64,000 bases of DNA, from contig MPNB01000004.1 of the NCBI GenBank assembly GCA_002238805.1, forward strand, positions 26,832 through 90,831, read 5' to 3'. The notes under the pieces are model-generated. The model was not told the DNA's origin and searched no databases. It saw only the letters and a list, made by a program, of their open reading frames with translations. The DNA is from Rhodothermaceae bacterium bin80 (lineage in GTDB: Bacteria; Bacteroidota; Rhodothermia; Rhodothermales; Bin80). The translations under genes and the position numbers were made by a program. Below, piece by piece: positions 19,574 to 29,059 of this stretch (positions within the stretch are counted from its first letter, which is position 1; each line of letters starts with the position of its first letter).

Positions 19574-19855
19574 ATGCTTCCGTATACGACGTTTTTTGTA
19601 TTGTCCATGTTTATTGGACGTGAGGTGCTAAGCAAGGTCCCACAGACGCTTCATACTCCACTCATGTCTGGGTCCAATGCCATAAGTGGGATCACAATTA
19701 TTGGTGCGCTGGTCTCAGCAGGGATGGTAGGGGGAGTATGGGCAAAGTGGATTGGTGTTATAGCTCTGGTTGCTGCAACCATTAATGTAGTGGGAGGATT
19801 TATGGTCACCGATCGGATGCTGGAAATGTTCAAGAAGAAATCCCAGGATGCTTAG
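19574..19855 (+). CDS. pntAB: NAD(P) transhydrogenase, alpha-2 (membrane) subunit
   Basis: A 93-residue integral membrane protein forming part of the proton channel (domain II). It shows about three hydrophobic helices: the N-terminal PYTTFFVLSMFIG, then ISGITIIGALVSAGMVGG, and IGVIALVAATINVVGGFMV, ending in the family signature VTDRMLEMFKKK. It starts 4 bases after pntAA, and its 3' end overlaps the start of pntB by 8 bases, so translation of the two is probably coupled. Confidence 0.93.
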   Translation: MLPYTTFFVLSMFIGREVLSKVPQTLHTPLMSGSNAISGITIIGALVSAGMVGGVWAKWIGVIALVAATINVVGGFMVTDRMLEMFKKKSQDA

Positions 19856-21251
19856 TACAGGATTCATTGCCGGGGCTTACCTCGTAGCGGCAATACTTTT
19901 TATTCAGGGTTTAAAAAAATTGCAGTCTCCTGTTACTGCACGGTGGGGTAATCGTCTCGCAGCAATTGGGATGCTTTTGGCCATTGTGGCTACGTTGTTC
20001 AGTCAAAAAATCCTGACCCCCGCAGAGATGATTGGTGGCTTGGTAGTTGGTGGTTTTTTTGGGGCGGTCATGGCGAAGCGCGTGAAAATGACCGGTATGC
20101 CGGAGTTGGTGGCCGCCTTCAATGGTTTTGGAGGGTTAGCTTCGGCACTGGTAGCCGGTGCAGAGATAGCCCGGATGGTGGAGCAACAGCTTGAATTTGC
20201 AGATCCAGTCAATAATATTGGTGCCTATTTGAGTATTCTCGTGGGCATGGTCACCTTTTCTGGCAGCTTTATCGCTTTCCTGAAGCTCAGTGGGAAGATG
20301 TCAGGTAACCCCATTCAGTTCACGGGTCGATACATTGTTCTGGCCACATGTGCAGCTGCCATTGTGGGTTCTATCGTTTGGATCGTCCTAGGGGGGGATA
20401 TGATCTTATTGATCACAATCCTTGCCGGCTTATCGTTGACTCTGGGGATACTGCTGGTTCTCCCCATTGGCGGTGCAGATATGCCGGTTATTGTGGCGTT
20501 CCTTAATGCGATGTCTGGGCTGGCTGCGGCAGCAACCGGTTTTGTGTTATCCAACACAGTTTTGATTATTAGCGGTGCACTCGTTGGGGCTTCGGGAATG
20601 ATGCTGACCGGAATCATGTGTGTTGCAATGAATCGCAGGCTGTGGCATGTACTGGTCGGAGGGTTTGGTGGTGATTCAGATGATTCAAGTGATGGCGCAA
20701 AACAGCTGGCAGATGGACGGACGATTACGTCCACTACAGCGGATGACACGGCGATCTTGCTCAGTTATGCCCGTAAGGTGATTATTGTGCCGGGCTATGG
20801 ATTGGCGGTTGCGCAAGCCCAGCATCAGGTGCGCGAATTGGCTGATGTGCTACAGGAGCACGGAGTGGAGGTCAAATATGCAATTCATCCTGTAGCCGGG
20901 CGGATGCCGGGGCATATGAATGTGCTTCTGGCGGAAGCCAATGTGCCTTACGATTTGTTGTTTGAGATGGATGACATCAACCGTGAATTTGAATCCACCG
21001 ATGTTGCACTCGTTGTTGGGGCCAATGATGTCGTGAATCCTGCCGCACGCCATGATCAGTCAAGTCCGATCTACGGAATGCCGATCCTGAATGTGGATCA
21101 GGCAAAGACCGTGATCTTTCTCAAGCGGAGCATGCGCCCGGGATACTCAGGTGTACCTAACCTGCTCTTCTTTGAGCCGAACACACGAATGCTCTTCGGA
21201 GATGCAAAAGATTCAGTAACAGATTTGGTTACCGAGGTTAAGGCCGTCTGA
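19848..21251 (+). CDS. pntB: NAD(P) transhydrogenase, beta subunit
   Basis: The beta subunit combines the rest of the proton channel with the NADP(H)-binding domain III. The first 270 residues or so form a series of membrane helices (for example LAAIGMLLAIVATLFSQ; GGLVVGGFFGAVMAKRVKMT). The C-terminal soluble part has VIIVPGYGLAVAQAQHQV, HPVAGRMPGHMNVLLAEA and VALVVGANDVVNPAA, all hallmarks of domain III. The 467-residue length is normal. It overlaps pntAB by 8 bases and is followed 2 bases later by a thioesterase gene. Confidence 0.95.
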   Translation: MLSTGFIAGAYLVAAILFIQGLKKLQSPVTARWGNRLAAIGMLLAIVATLFSQKILTPAEMIGGLVVGGFFGAVMAKRVKMTGMPELVAAFNGFGGLASALVAGAEIARMVEQQLEFADPVNNIGAYLSILVGMVTFSGSFIAFLKLSGKMSGNPIQFTGRYIVLATCAAAIVGSIVWIVLGGDMILLITILAGLSLTLGILLVLPIGGADMPVIVAFLNAMSGLAAAATGFVLSNTVLIISGALVGASGMMLTGIMCVAMNRRLWHVLVGGFGGDSDDSSDGAKQLADGRTITSTTADDTAILLSYARKVIIVPGYGLAVAQAQHQVRELADVLQEHGVEVKYAIHPVAGRMPGHMNVLLAEANVPYDLLFEMDDINREFESTDVALVVGANDVVNPAARHDQSSPIYGMPILNVDQAKTVIFLKRSMRPGYSGVPNLLFFEPNTRMLFGDAKDSVTDLVTEVKAV

Positions 21252-21253
21252 GT

Positions 21254-21715
21254 GTGAATAAGCAACCGAACAGCGATCACTGTTTCGTGTGTGGACGAAA
21301 CAATCCGCGTGGACTCTACATGACTTTCTACGACAACGGGGACGACGTTGTCGAGTCGCATTATACTATCCCTGCGTTGTTTCAGGGCTATCCGGGTATC
21401 GTGCACGGTGGTGTTCAGGCGTCAATTCTGGATGAGATTGCAGGACGTATTTCCCTGATTGCGGATACGCATGCCTTTATGATGTCAGTACGACTTGACG
21501 TCAAGTATCGGCATCCGGTTCCTATTGAGGAGCCGCTACATATAATTGCCAGACGGAAATATTTAAGTGGCCGTTATGGTCAGGCCCAGTGCATGATTTA
21601 TTTGGCCGATAGTAAGTTAGCCTCAGAGGCATTTGTGAAGCTGGTCCGGCTTCCCGAAGAAGCGCGTATCAGTGGAGATTCGAGCCATGTGTTGGGTTGG
21701 CGAGTAGATCCATGA
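21254..21715 (+). CDS. PaaI-type hotdog-fold thioesterase
   Basis: A 153-residue hotdog-fold protein, probably an acyl-CoA thioesterase. The segment YPGIVHGGVQASILDEIAG has the HGG(V) motif with an acidic residue on the central helix, typical of the PaaI/YbgC group. The N-terminus has a CFVCGRNNPRGL motif often seen in small hotdog thioesterases. It starts with GTG 2 bases after the pntB stop, so it rides on the transhydrogenase transcript; no functional link is implied. The substrate cannot be read from sequence. Confidence 0.82.
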   Translation: MNKQPNSDHCFVCGRNNPRGLYMTFYDNGDDVVESHYTIPALFQGYPGIVHGGVQASILDEIAGRISLIADTHAFMMSVRLDVKYRHPVPIEEPLHIIARRKYLSGRYGQAQCMIYLADSKLASEAFVKLVRLPEEARISGDSSHVLGWRVDP

Positions 21716-22028
21716 GCACTTATTGAGAACCTACGACTAACTGTTCTGAGCAACATCGGAGCACAGTGATATCGCAGTTTTTCTGTTGCTCAGGAGTCAC
21801 CTGCTGCATGGATTGAGTTCGTGCCGGGGAGATATTATTTGAGGGATTATATAGATCTGTATAGGATAACAGGTTCCATCTATGGGCGAAATGTGCACGA
21901 ATTTCTTGCCGATGACTTTCTGATGCACCGAAATAGGCTTTTTGATGCTGAAATCAACGTTTCTTGGCTATTCGGGTACGTTCTGAGAAGCACCGAAAGC
22001 ACTATGGCGCATGAGTTTGGGGCACTAC
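21716..22028. other. boundary between core genes and accessory block, with a hairpin
   Basis: A 313-base stretch between convergent transcription units. CTGAGCAACA (21746-21755) and TGTTGCTCAG (21784-21793) form a perfect 10-bp stem with a 28-base loop containing a T-run; it could act as a weak terminator. A plus-strand frame from 21821 (84 codons) exists, but it resembles nothing and runs into the DUF4276 gene on the other strand, so it is not called. Confidence 0.4.
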
Positions 22029-22709
22029 TCATACAATCGGGTCTAACCCTTCGAGCCGTTCTATCCAATTGTTAAAGTGAGGACACTCAGCCCGGATGCA
22101 GTCCATCCCAATCATTTCCGCAATCAACTCCCCGAAGAATCGCTTATCATAGGCTGGGTACAAATGGTATAGTCTTTTAGATGGTGCCGTTGTCGGATCG
22201 TCGTCGATTAATTCTGGATTCTCAAACTTTTCCATTATCTGACGCAACTCACTAAGCTTGCTCACTGACGTGAGAGCAGTCAGTTCATTATCCAGGATAT
22301 TAACGTTGCTGAAGAGTATCGCTTCAAACTCGTGTAGTTGTAGATGCGGGATAAACCCACGCGGATTACCTAAGTCTGTGCTAAATGCTTGTTCCAAATG
22401 CCGGATTCGCTGGCAGGGTGTAGATCTAGGGGGGATATCACTCATGCCCGGAAAATCTGTCGGGAGAGCATAGAGGTCAAACATTGTTGTACAATACGCT
22501 GATTTGTCCTGCCTCATCCATTGCTGAATATCCCGTTTTGGCTGTGTATAGTTGCGCATTCCGCCCCGTGCAGTTGATCCTCTGGAGCGTTTAAGAAGGA
22601 CACATCGAGGAGTCACTACGATATTTCTTTTGAACAGATACGGATAAAGTACTCCTTTAACAAAGGCCTCTTCGGTTTCCCCCTCGACCACGACATTCAC
22701 ACGAATCAT
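22029..22709 (-). CDS. DUF4276 family (TOPRIM-like) protein
   Basis: A 226-residue protein of the DUF4276 family. The start MIRVNVVVEGETEEAFVKGVL has the TOPRIM-type first strand and Glu (VVVEGETEE, Glu9), followed by LHEFEAILFSN and DDPTTAPSKRLYHLYPAYDKR, also family-typical. TOPRIM domains bind metal and cut or join nucleic acid. The ATG at 22709 overlaps the 3' end of the upstream AAA gene by 4 bases, so the two are translationally coupled. ATPase plus TOPRIM pairs resemble PARIS (AriA/AriB) and split OLD systems; a defence role is inferred from that similarity and from the neighbourhood. Confidence 0.78.
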   Translation of the reverse strand: MIRVNVVVEGETEEAFVKGVLYPYLFKRNIVVTPRCVLLKRSRGSTARGGMRNYTQPKRDIQQWMRQDKSAYCTTMFDLYALPTDFPGMSDIPPRSTPCQRIRHLEQAFSTDLGNPRGFIPHLQLHEFEAILFSNVNILDNELTALTSVSKLSELRQIMEKFENPELIDDDPTTAPSKRLYHLYPAYDKRFFGELIAEMIGMDCIRAECPHFNNWIERLEGLDPIV

Positions 22710-23908
22710 GGTCGCCCTCCAAGGACATTCATCTCCCAAAGCTCACCAAGAGAGTATGCATTCAACCATTCTCTCAGGGATTCACCATCGTGCTTCCTAA
22801 ATACCGATTCTCCCAATCCATAACGAAAGTCACCTGCCGATAGGGCAGTTGAATCTCTGCGTTCGACGGTGATGATATCTTCAGGCTCAAACTCATTGAG
22901 AAAGGATACGGACTGCGTTGTTAGAATAAGCTGGGCGCGGCTCGAGGCGCTACGCACCAATCCAGCCAGTACAGTCAAGGCGCTTGGGTGCAGTCCTAAT
23001 TCTGGTTCATCGATCAGAAGTGTAGAAGGCAAATTTGGTTGCAGTAGAAGCGTTGCTAAACCCATGAACCGTAGCGTTCCGTCAGAAAGCTGGTGTGGCC
23101 CGAACCGGTAATTCGAGCCGTGTTCCTGCCATTCAAGGCGGATCTTGTCTGGATTGAGTGGGCTGGGACGCAATGCAAAATCCTTAAATCTCGGAAAAAT
23201 TCGACGCACTGCACCTCGGATCAACTTATAGTTCTGGGAATGTCTCTCGTGCAACATGTAGAGAAAAGCGGGCAAATTACCAGCATCATGCTCCAATCGA
23301 TCATTTTCATGGAGATCACCTGTTTGCTTAATACGAGCCGCCGAACTAGTGTCATTGAAGTGATATACTTTCCAAGGGCCGAGCTTGGGCGCACCATGTT
23401 TAAACACGTCAAACATGGATTCATCATGCTCTCCAGAGGCAAGAGCCTCTGAATGTCCGCTTCCCATCGCTTCTTCGTAGAGAGATTCAACCTCTTCGGG
23501 GGTAAGAGCTTTCTTATGTCCGCTTTCCAGTCCTTCTTTGTGGGGATATTCCGGTGGGGTCTTGAAGATTGCAATTTCGGTTCCAAACACCAGCCTGTCA
23601 TCTTCAGTTGGTGTGAGTTGGATCTTATAGCCAGCATGATTATTGCTGGGACGGTCAAAGTATAATTCTGCATTGATGCAGTTGGTCACTTTTGTTCCGT
23701 AGTGCAGCATCGCATTTGCGCCACCGGAACGAGCAACGAAAAGCTGAAGATGCCCTTCAATCAACTCATCTAACATTCGGAAGAAGCTGACGAAGTTGCT
23801 CTTTCCCGCTCCATTAGATCCGATCAGTACATTGATAGGTCTCAATCCAATATTAAGCTCCTTGATAGACTTAAAGCCCTTGAGTTCTATGTAGGTGAGT
23901 CCCGACAT
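22706..23908 (-). CDS. AAA (ABC-type, AAA_21-like) ATPase, partner of DUF4276
   Basis: A 400-residue ATPase. It starts MSGLTYIELKGFKSIKEL, then Walker A GSNGAGKS (residues 30-37); the C-terminal half has LSDGTLRFMGLATLL (signature), STLLIDEPELGLHP (Walker B) and LILTTQSVSFLNEF, with Gln in place of the usual His in the switch. Between the halves is a charged insertion (about 121-165) with an imperfect 21-residue repeat (EGLESGHKKAL, EAMGSGHSEAL). I chose the ATG at 23908; the frame extends back to 24049, but the first 47 residues do not look like the family. It heads a two-gene operon with the DUF4276 gene and probably senses or licenses that nuclease-like partner. Confidence 0.82.
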   Translation of the reverse strand: MSGLTYIELKGFKSIKELNIGLRPINVLIGSNGAGKSNFVSFFRMLDELIEGHLQLFVARSGGANAMLHYGTKVTNCINAELYFDRPSNNHAGYKIQLTPTEDDRLVFGTEIAIFKTPPEYPHKEGLESGHKKALTPEEVESLYEEAMGSGHSEALASGEHDESMFDVFKHGAPKLGPWKVYHFNDTSSAARIKQTGDLHENDRLEHDAGNLPAFLYMLHERHSQNYKLIRGAVRRIFPRFKDFALRPSPLNPDKIRLEWQEHGSNYRFGPHQLSDGTLRFMGLATLLLQPNLPSTLLIDEPELGLHPSALTVLAGLVRSASSRAQLILTTQSVSFLNEFEPEDIITVERRDSTALSAGDFRYGLGESVFRKHDGESLREWLNAYSLGELWEMNVLGGRP

Positions 23909-24101
23909 GTGCTGTCGAACCCTTTTAATAAAGAGAGGTTTTCCACGCATGAGACCCCAGCTTTGCACATCCTTCATGATGGCCCAGGAAAAGATATGAT
24001 AGTGTGGGAAGGTTCCGCAGCTGGGCCTTATCATCCTGGTGCTGAACATAACCTTCCATCACATGCTATCTCAACTTACATCTTCTTCTCGGACGCGTTA
24101 C

Positions 24102-24449
24102 TTTGCTGCAATTGACGTTCAACGTGATAAGGTTGTGTCGTGCGTTTATGATGCGGACCTGCGGCGTCCCTGCGATGAGCGGGAATTTTGACTTCGGAGA
24201 CGGCGCCGATCCGTTATGTCACTGAGTGCCTGCACGACCCAAGTATTTGTTGTTAGAGGAATCTTCATTGACCGGCTGAATTGCTCGGCACTGCGTCCGT
24301 ATGTAACCCAGTTGATCGTTTGTGATCCTCGGCACAATGGGCTCATCAGTCGTGGAAACAAGAATGACCGCAGAGATGCCTTTGATCTCCGCCGGCTACT
24401 TCGATTGGGGGAATTCGTTGAAGTGTTTCACTCAGATCAAGCGCGCTGA
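24102..24449 (+). pseudogene. IS110-family transposase remnant (N-terminal part)
   Basis: The frame from 24102 reads FAAIDVQRDKVVSC, the start of a DEDD transposase domain, then meets a stop at 24189. The same frame continues after the stop with LRPYVTQLIVCDPRHNG and NKNDRRDAFDLRRLLRLGE, which correspond to the IS110 motifs VCDPR and NKxDxxDA. It ends at 24449, so the C-terminal two-thirds (including the serine region) is missing. A decayed insertion between the AAA-DUF4276 pair and the methyltransferase locus. Confidence 0.65.
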
Positions 24450-25135
24450 ACGGATTTCAAGATAGCTGCATATTCCAAGCTTCATCCCCCCTCAAAGGCA
24501 CAGGGGTTTAGTGGCGATTGAAAGATAGAGATAGTCCAGGAGGAGATAATGGTGAATGGATTGAGTATGATATTTCCCTTTTGATACATCTTTATGAAAC
24601 TATCAAATCAATCAAGGATGTTCTCCAGATAATCCACCTCAATCAGGGACGATCTGAGAATAATAGCGCAGAGGAATAGACACAGCTTCGAAGATGTCTC
24701 TCTGAGCTTTCCCCTGCCCACTTGCGACCAAGTGTGTCTGCCGAGGTTTTGTAGCCTCCATTATACTCTCATCGGCCCTCAGGCACATTTCAACAGCCCC
24801 TATTTCTCCACTATCTTCCCTCAGAGGTTCTCGGTACGAGTCCCTTCTCCTTAGAAACGTGATCAACTTCCTCCCCTACGCACTTCCCCTTTCGCAAAGC
24901 TCGTCAAAGACCGCAAGCTTATCTTGGCATCCTTGTATAAACCCCCAAGCATATCCTGCTACGATTCACCTATGAGATTCAGATCGGGAATCTAGAAACC
25001 AGGCTGCTTACCGCCAAAAGGTCCCGGTCTTTCAGTTGCGAGCGTTTCTGGTCAATCACGTCAAGGTCTTCCTCAACATTTCAACCGAACTATTCGACTA
25101 CTTGCAGTCGGTGGAGATAAAATCTCGCTCGGTGT
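24450..25135. other. 686-base stretch without a recognisable gene
   Basis: Short open frames occur on both strands, but none has a family motif, a plausible start or even composition. It follows the IS110 remnant and lies downstream of the methyltransferase gene, so it is probably decayed transposon or former accessory DNA. Confidence 0.4.
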
Positions 25136-26305
25136 TCAAGCAGCAGGCCGTAGGGTTAGTACCGTTTCAATGCGAATACGAGTATCCAGGGCGTTCTTTC
25201 CATCACCCGGCGGCGGTAGGTAACGCCGGCGTGCCGGTATTTCACGGGTTCTTCGGTCTTGGATTTTGAATCCGTTCCTGATAGCCAACGCCTCAATGAG
25301 TTGTGCGTTATTGACTCTAGCCCCACGAATGAACGAGTTGCCGAGAACCATAACAACATATCCATTCTCCTTAACGGTTCTGTGTACTTGCCGAAGAACT
25401 GCCTCCATATCAACTGCGTACCGCCGAATCCATCCTAGATGCCGTGAACCGATAGTTGAACCGTCAGCCTGGCTCACATAAGGCGAGATTTCGGGGGACT
25501 TCGGATGGCGGGCCATGATTCGTTCCGCCCCCACATTGGAGGCGCGTGTCTTCCTTAGTGACGCCATCATATGCCCCATCCATACCAAGGACAATCTGTG
25601 CCCCCTTATGTAATCAATTGCATTGAGATATGGTGGTGACGTAAGCACCAGATCAAACTCATTGTCGCCTATTCCATCGAGAGTACGTGCATCGCCGAGG
25701 CGAATGGAAGCCTCACCAACGATACGTTCTGGTTCGAGTCGGCGGGCGACCAGTTGGGCAGACCTTTGGAACCCGGAATAAACATCGAAATCGTTTTCCT
25801 CCGCGACCTTATGTGGTCGGCTGTGGGATGTGTCCTGCGCCAGCGAGGCCATCATTTTCTTTGACACGATGATACGGCTAAGTGCAATCATCAAAGCGGG
25901 CTTCGTCGGCACGTTATGCCGTCGTAGCACCGTCGTAAGCCGCGCAAGTTCGTCTTCCTGTTTGGCTGCGAACCAATACGAGATAAACTTTCGGGTTTCC
26001 TGATCGGTCGGTCGCTGCACGGTGCTGGGGTGGAGTGACTCTGCTCTCTGAACCAAGTCCACGGCATCGCCAACGATTGCCTCCGGGTCCAAGCGACTTG
26101 TCCATACCTGAGACATCGTCACTGCTAGTGGGTCAATGTCCACGCCGACGCATTCATGCCCCGCTTCTACGGCCGCTCGAGGAACCGTTCCAGAACCACA
26201 CATTGGGTCAAGGACTCGCCCGCCCACCGGTACGACTTCGAGTGCCTCACGCACAAGTTCCGGCGCCATACGTGCCGGAAATGGGTGTATGGTCGCGAGT
26301 TTCAT
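25136..26305 (-). CDS. DNA methyltransferase (N6-adenine/N4-cytosine type)
   Basis: A 389-residue AdoMet-dependent methyltransferase. Near the N-terminus HPFPARMAPELV and motif I (RVLDPMCGSGT) are followed by an acidic AdoMet ligand in GVDIDP; the catalytic motif IV TSPPY lies near residues 223-227. This order (AdoMet motif before S/TPPY) marks amino-methyltransferases. The ATG at 26305 shares one base with the stop of the upstream GHKL-ATPase gene (TGATG); a GTG one codon earlier is an alternative. Tight coupling with an ATPase/nuclease implies modification of a restriction-like locus. Target sequence and base cannot be told from sequence. Confidence 0.88.
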   Translation of the reverse strand: MKLATIHPFPARMAPELVREALEVVPVGGRVLDPMCGSGTVPRAAVEAGHECVGVDIDPLAVTMSQVWTSRLDPEAIVGDAVDLVQRAESLHPSTVQRPTDQETRKFISYWFAAKQEDELARLTTVLRRHNVPTKPALMIALSRIIVSKKMMASLAQDTSHSRPHKVAEENDFDVYSGFQRSAQLVARRLEPERIVGEASIRLGDARTLDGIGDNEFDLVLTSPPYLNAIDYIRGHRLSLVWMGHMMASLRKTRASNVGAERIMARHPKSPEISPYVSQADGSTIGSRHLGWIRRYAVDMEAVLRQVHRTVKENGYVVMVLGNSFIRGARVNNAQLIEALAIRNGFKIQDRRTREIPARRRYLPPPGDGKNALDTRIRIETVLTLRPAA

Positions 26306-28758
26306 CACCTAGAGACTTCTTGCCGAATGCGCTCATCCGATGAATCCAATAAACCAATCTGGCGGCTAAGCTCCGTCAGGATCTGGTTACCTGTCTGATG
26401 CATGATAACATCATCAGAGTCGTTTATCTTAAGCCATCTCTCTCCAATAATGGTCTCCACTGCCTTCAGGCGGGCGCTCAGCCGCTCCGGTGAGAATTCT
26501 TGTAGGCCTGGGGTTGTGGCACGGGCAACCTTGACGTTCGGGACAGCCTTTGTGTCACTCTTCAAGCGTTCAAGCGCACTAATCAAGATGGCCAGGGGGA
26601 CATCACTCCTCGAGAGACTGTGTTGCATGTCAGCGATCCACTGGTCTACATCAGTGACGGTTCGGCACTCTTTAAACATCTTCCATAGGTCCGTGAGAGT
26701 CAGTCCATGGTACAAGTGCAGTTGGATCAGTCGTTCCAGATGCTCGACTTTGAGCAAAGTCAGTTTCTGATAGGATGACTGGGGCGACTCTGGAAACATC
26801 TTTCGATTCATCTTCCCCTCCGGCTCCTCTTCAGCTGCGTACTTCTCAGCGATAAAGAAGCCATACGCTGCACCCTCGTCGGAGCGAAAGGATTCCAAGC
26901 TCGACGGATCGATTTTGTCTGCCGGAACGGATGGCTTCTCCGTATGCTTGGCATCGTACACTAGTTTGTAGTCCCGATGGCCATATGCCGCATCACCGTG
27001 TCGGCCTAAGCGGGCAAAGAGGACGCCGTCCGTTCCAGGCCGACTGCCTCCCCTGCGCTCGTAACGAAATCCAAGAATGCGAAATGTAGCGCCCGTCGCA
27101 CGCTCCAGTGCATTCTCATTCTGATTGGCAACCTGAAGCAGCCTAACGGCTTCAGTCGCACTTGGTGGTGCGTCGCCTGCCATAAGTCGCAGGATGCGGT
27201 CGCGGTCGCGAAGAAAGTCTGCAATGGTCGCATTATCAAAACCTTGTTCTTGAAGCAGTCCTTCCAATAGAACTTCTGATGAGGCGAACAGCTTTGCCGG
27301 ATTTCGATTTTTGCCGTCGCCAGTCAGCTTGTCGACGAAAGGATGCTCAAGGTTGATTGCGAGTCTCCGCGTACTGGGATCGTATTGTACCGCAGCGGCA
27401 TGAGGGCCATATTGGACGAAAGTCGGGGTTTCAAATGGCTTGCTCTCGAACTTGGTGCGAAAATCGTCCAACCATTCCGACGCGCCATCCATGGCAAGGT
27501 CCTTGGGGGCAGCAATGTAAAACGACTCCTCACCTGATTCAACAGCGGTACGAACTCCACGAAGCAATGGCTCAAGAATATGTATGCTTGGTTCGTCGGA
27601 AAGGAGCAAATGGATATCCAGATCCTCGATTTGGGCCCGTTCCCACTTGCTAAAAGCGTTACGGCATTGATTAAACACCTCCAACAAGTATTTACGAAAC
27701 TTCCGTACCGGCTTTGAGTCCCTTACGCCTTCGCGTGAAGACAAAAGATGTTCTCGCAATCCCTCGACATGCACATCCAAAGCAAATCTAGTCCAAGCCG
27801 CGTGATTTGGCTGAGCAATTCCGAATAATTCATCTTCGAGATTGATGACACGTTTGCGGACCCGTACGAAGAATCCGTGACTGCGGGCAAGATCGGCTGA
27901 TTTCCCACTCGTTAGTGGCTTCTCGTATATCCGGGCATTGCCTTTGATAACACCGATGTCTGGTAGATCGTGGTCAATCTCAATAGATTCGATTGTCTCA
28001 AGTTTCTCCTTGCTGGAAACGACAGACTGCCTGTTGAGACAGATTTCAAAATCTGAATGGAGGGGAAGTCCGGTACTCAACACCCATCGCAATGTCCCGG
28101 CTGAAAGCCGACTGTACAAGTCGCGGAAATCAGACAAACCCGCCACAGTCCACGATTTGACAGTATTTTCTCCAAACAAGAAGTCCCAAGCGCTGGGGTC
28201 GCGTACTTTGACATCGCTCAGAAGCATCCTCGCCGTTTGCTCACTAACTTCACGAAGCGAGATCTTAGCTGGCTTCGGATGGTCGGCTTGTCGTTCCGTG
28301 ACGGTTCGAAAATTCATTGCCGTCAGAAGGAATTTATCATGGACACGACTTAGGTGCATGAGGCGCCATGCAAGGACATAGGCTGCTAGTTTTCCGATGC
28401 CAAATTGGCCGATTGGAAGGCGCCCGTTTGATGGAGATGCGTTGACCTTGTCGGAGTCTGCAACCCGCCAGAGTTGACGGAAGCCATCGACGTCCATTCC
28501 GTGGCCGTCGTCGATAACCCAAAGCGGAGAGAGTGGACCCGTTCCGTTCTCCGGGTCTGGAAGGAGCACATGGACACGGCTAGCCTGGGCATCGTAGCTG
28601 TTGCTCACAAGCTCCTCTATAGCCTTATGCGGACTCTTGTACAATCCTTCCGAGAAGAGGCGAATAATATCGAAACTTATGGAAACAGGAATCTCGGCGA
28701 TTTCATAGCCGGCGTCTTCGAAACCAAAATGTCCGAGCTCATCGCTGTTTTCTTTCAT
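26305..28758 (-). CDS. MORC/MutL-like GHKL ATPase fused to a PD-(D/E)XK nuclease domain
   Basis: An 817-residue protein. The N-terminal GHKL (HSP90/MutL-like) ATPase shows the N-box EELVSNSYDA (about 48-57, Asn53), G1 DDGHGMD (83-89) and G2 IGQFGIGK (116-123). After a long middle region, residues 553-604 form a PD-(D/E)XK core: Glu553 (LERATGATF), Asp577 (GTDGVLFA) and Asp602-Ala-Lys604 (VYDAKHT), with Asp in place of the usual Glu. Such GHKL-nuclease fusions beside methyltransferases are a described class of restriction-modification loci related to eukaryotic MORC proteins. It is first in a two-gene operon with the methyltransferase. The likely role is ATP-gated cleavage of DNA lacking the cognate methyl mark. 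Confidence 0.85.
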   Translation of the reverse strand: MKENSDELGHFGFEDAGYEIAEIPVSISFDIIRLFSEGLYKSPHKAIEELVSNSYDAQASRVHVLLPDPENGTGPLSPLWVIDDGHGMDVDGFRQLWRVADSDKVNASPSNGRLPIGQFGIGKLAAYVLAWRLMHLSRVHDKFLLTAMNFRTVTERQADHPKPAKISLREVSEQTARMLLSDVKVRDPSAWDFLFGENTVKSWTVAGLSDFRDLYSRLSAGTLRWVLSTGLPLHSDFEICLNRQSVVSSKEKLETIESIEIDHDLPDIGVIKGNARIYEKPLTSGKSADLARSHGFFVRVRKRVINLEDELFGIAQPNHAAWTRFALDVHVEGLREHLLSSREGVRDSKPVRKFRKYLLEVFNQCRNAFSKWERAQIEDLDIHLLLSDEPSIHILEPLLRGVRTAVESGEESFYIAAPKDLAMDGASEWLDDFRTKFESKPFETPTFVQYGPHAAAVQYDPSTRRLAINLEHPFVDKLTGDGKNRNPAKLFASSEVLLEGLLQEQGFDNATIADFLRDRDRILRLMAGDAPPSATEAVRLLQVANQNENALERATGATFRILGFRYERRGGSRPGTDGVLFARLGRHGDAAYGHRDYKLVYDAKHTEKPSVPADKIDPSSLESFRSDEGAAYGFFIAEKYAAEEEPEGKMNRKMFPESPQSSYQKLTLLKVEHLERLIQLHLYHGLTLTDLWKMFKECRTVTDVDQWIADMQHSLSRSDVPLAILISALERLKSDTKAVPNVKVARATTPGLQEFSPERLSARLKAVETIIGERWLKINDSDDVIMHQTGNQILTELSRQIGLLDSSDERIRQEVSR

Positions 28759-29059
28759 CTTGTTCGGAGTTGGCCGACGGATCCGGCAGCGCGTTCACGA
28801 TCTTCTAGGTCACGACGCTGAGGTAGACGATTCGCTGGATACCTGACGGTAATCAGATTCTAAGTCGGCAACAATTAAAGGTTTCATCAGAGGGAGCGGT
28901 CCTCGACGAGCAGGCACTCTCTCATTCGGTGATGGCCTTAGTCAGCTGCTCGACTGGATTCTCGCCCCTGCGGACCGTGATGCTACGCACATTGCAGTCG
29001 CCATGGAGCTTCCTCATGGTCCCGTTGTAGATGGTTCGTGGATTGCGGCTTCCGGGTTT

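Noticed and set aside
21821..22075. 84-codon plus-strand frame as a gene
   Set aside because: No motif, GTG start, and its 3' end lies inside the DUF4276 gene on the opposite strand.
25687..25872. Plus-strand frames in the methyltransferase gene
   Set aside because: Opposite-strand shadows of a gene with motif I and TSPPY in order.
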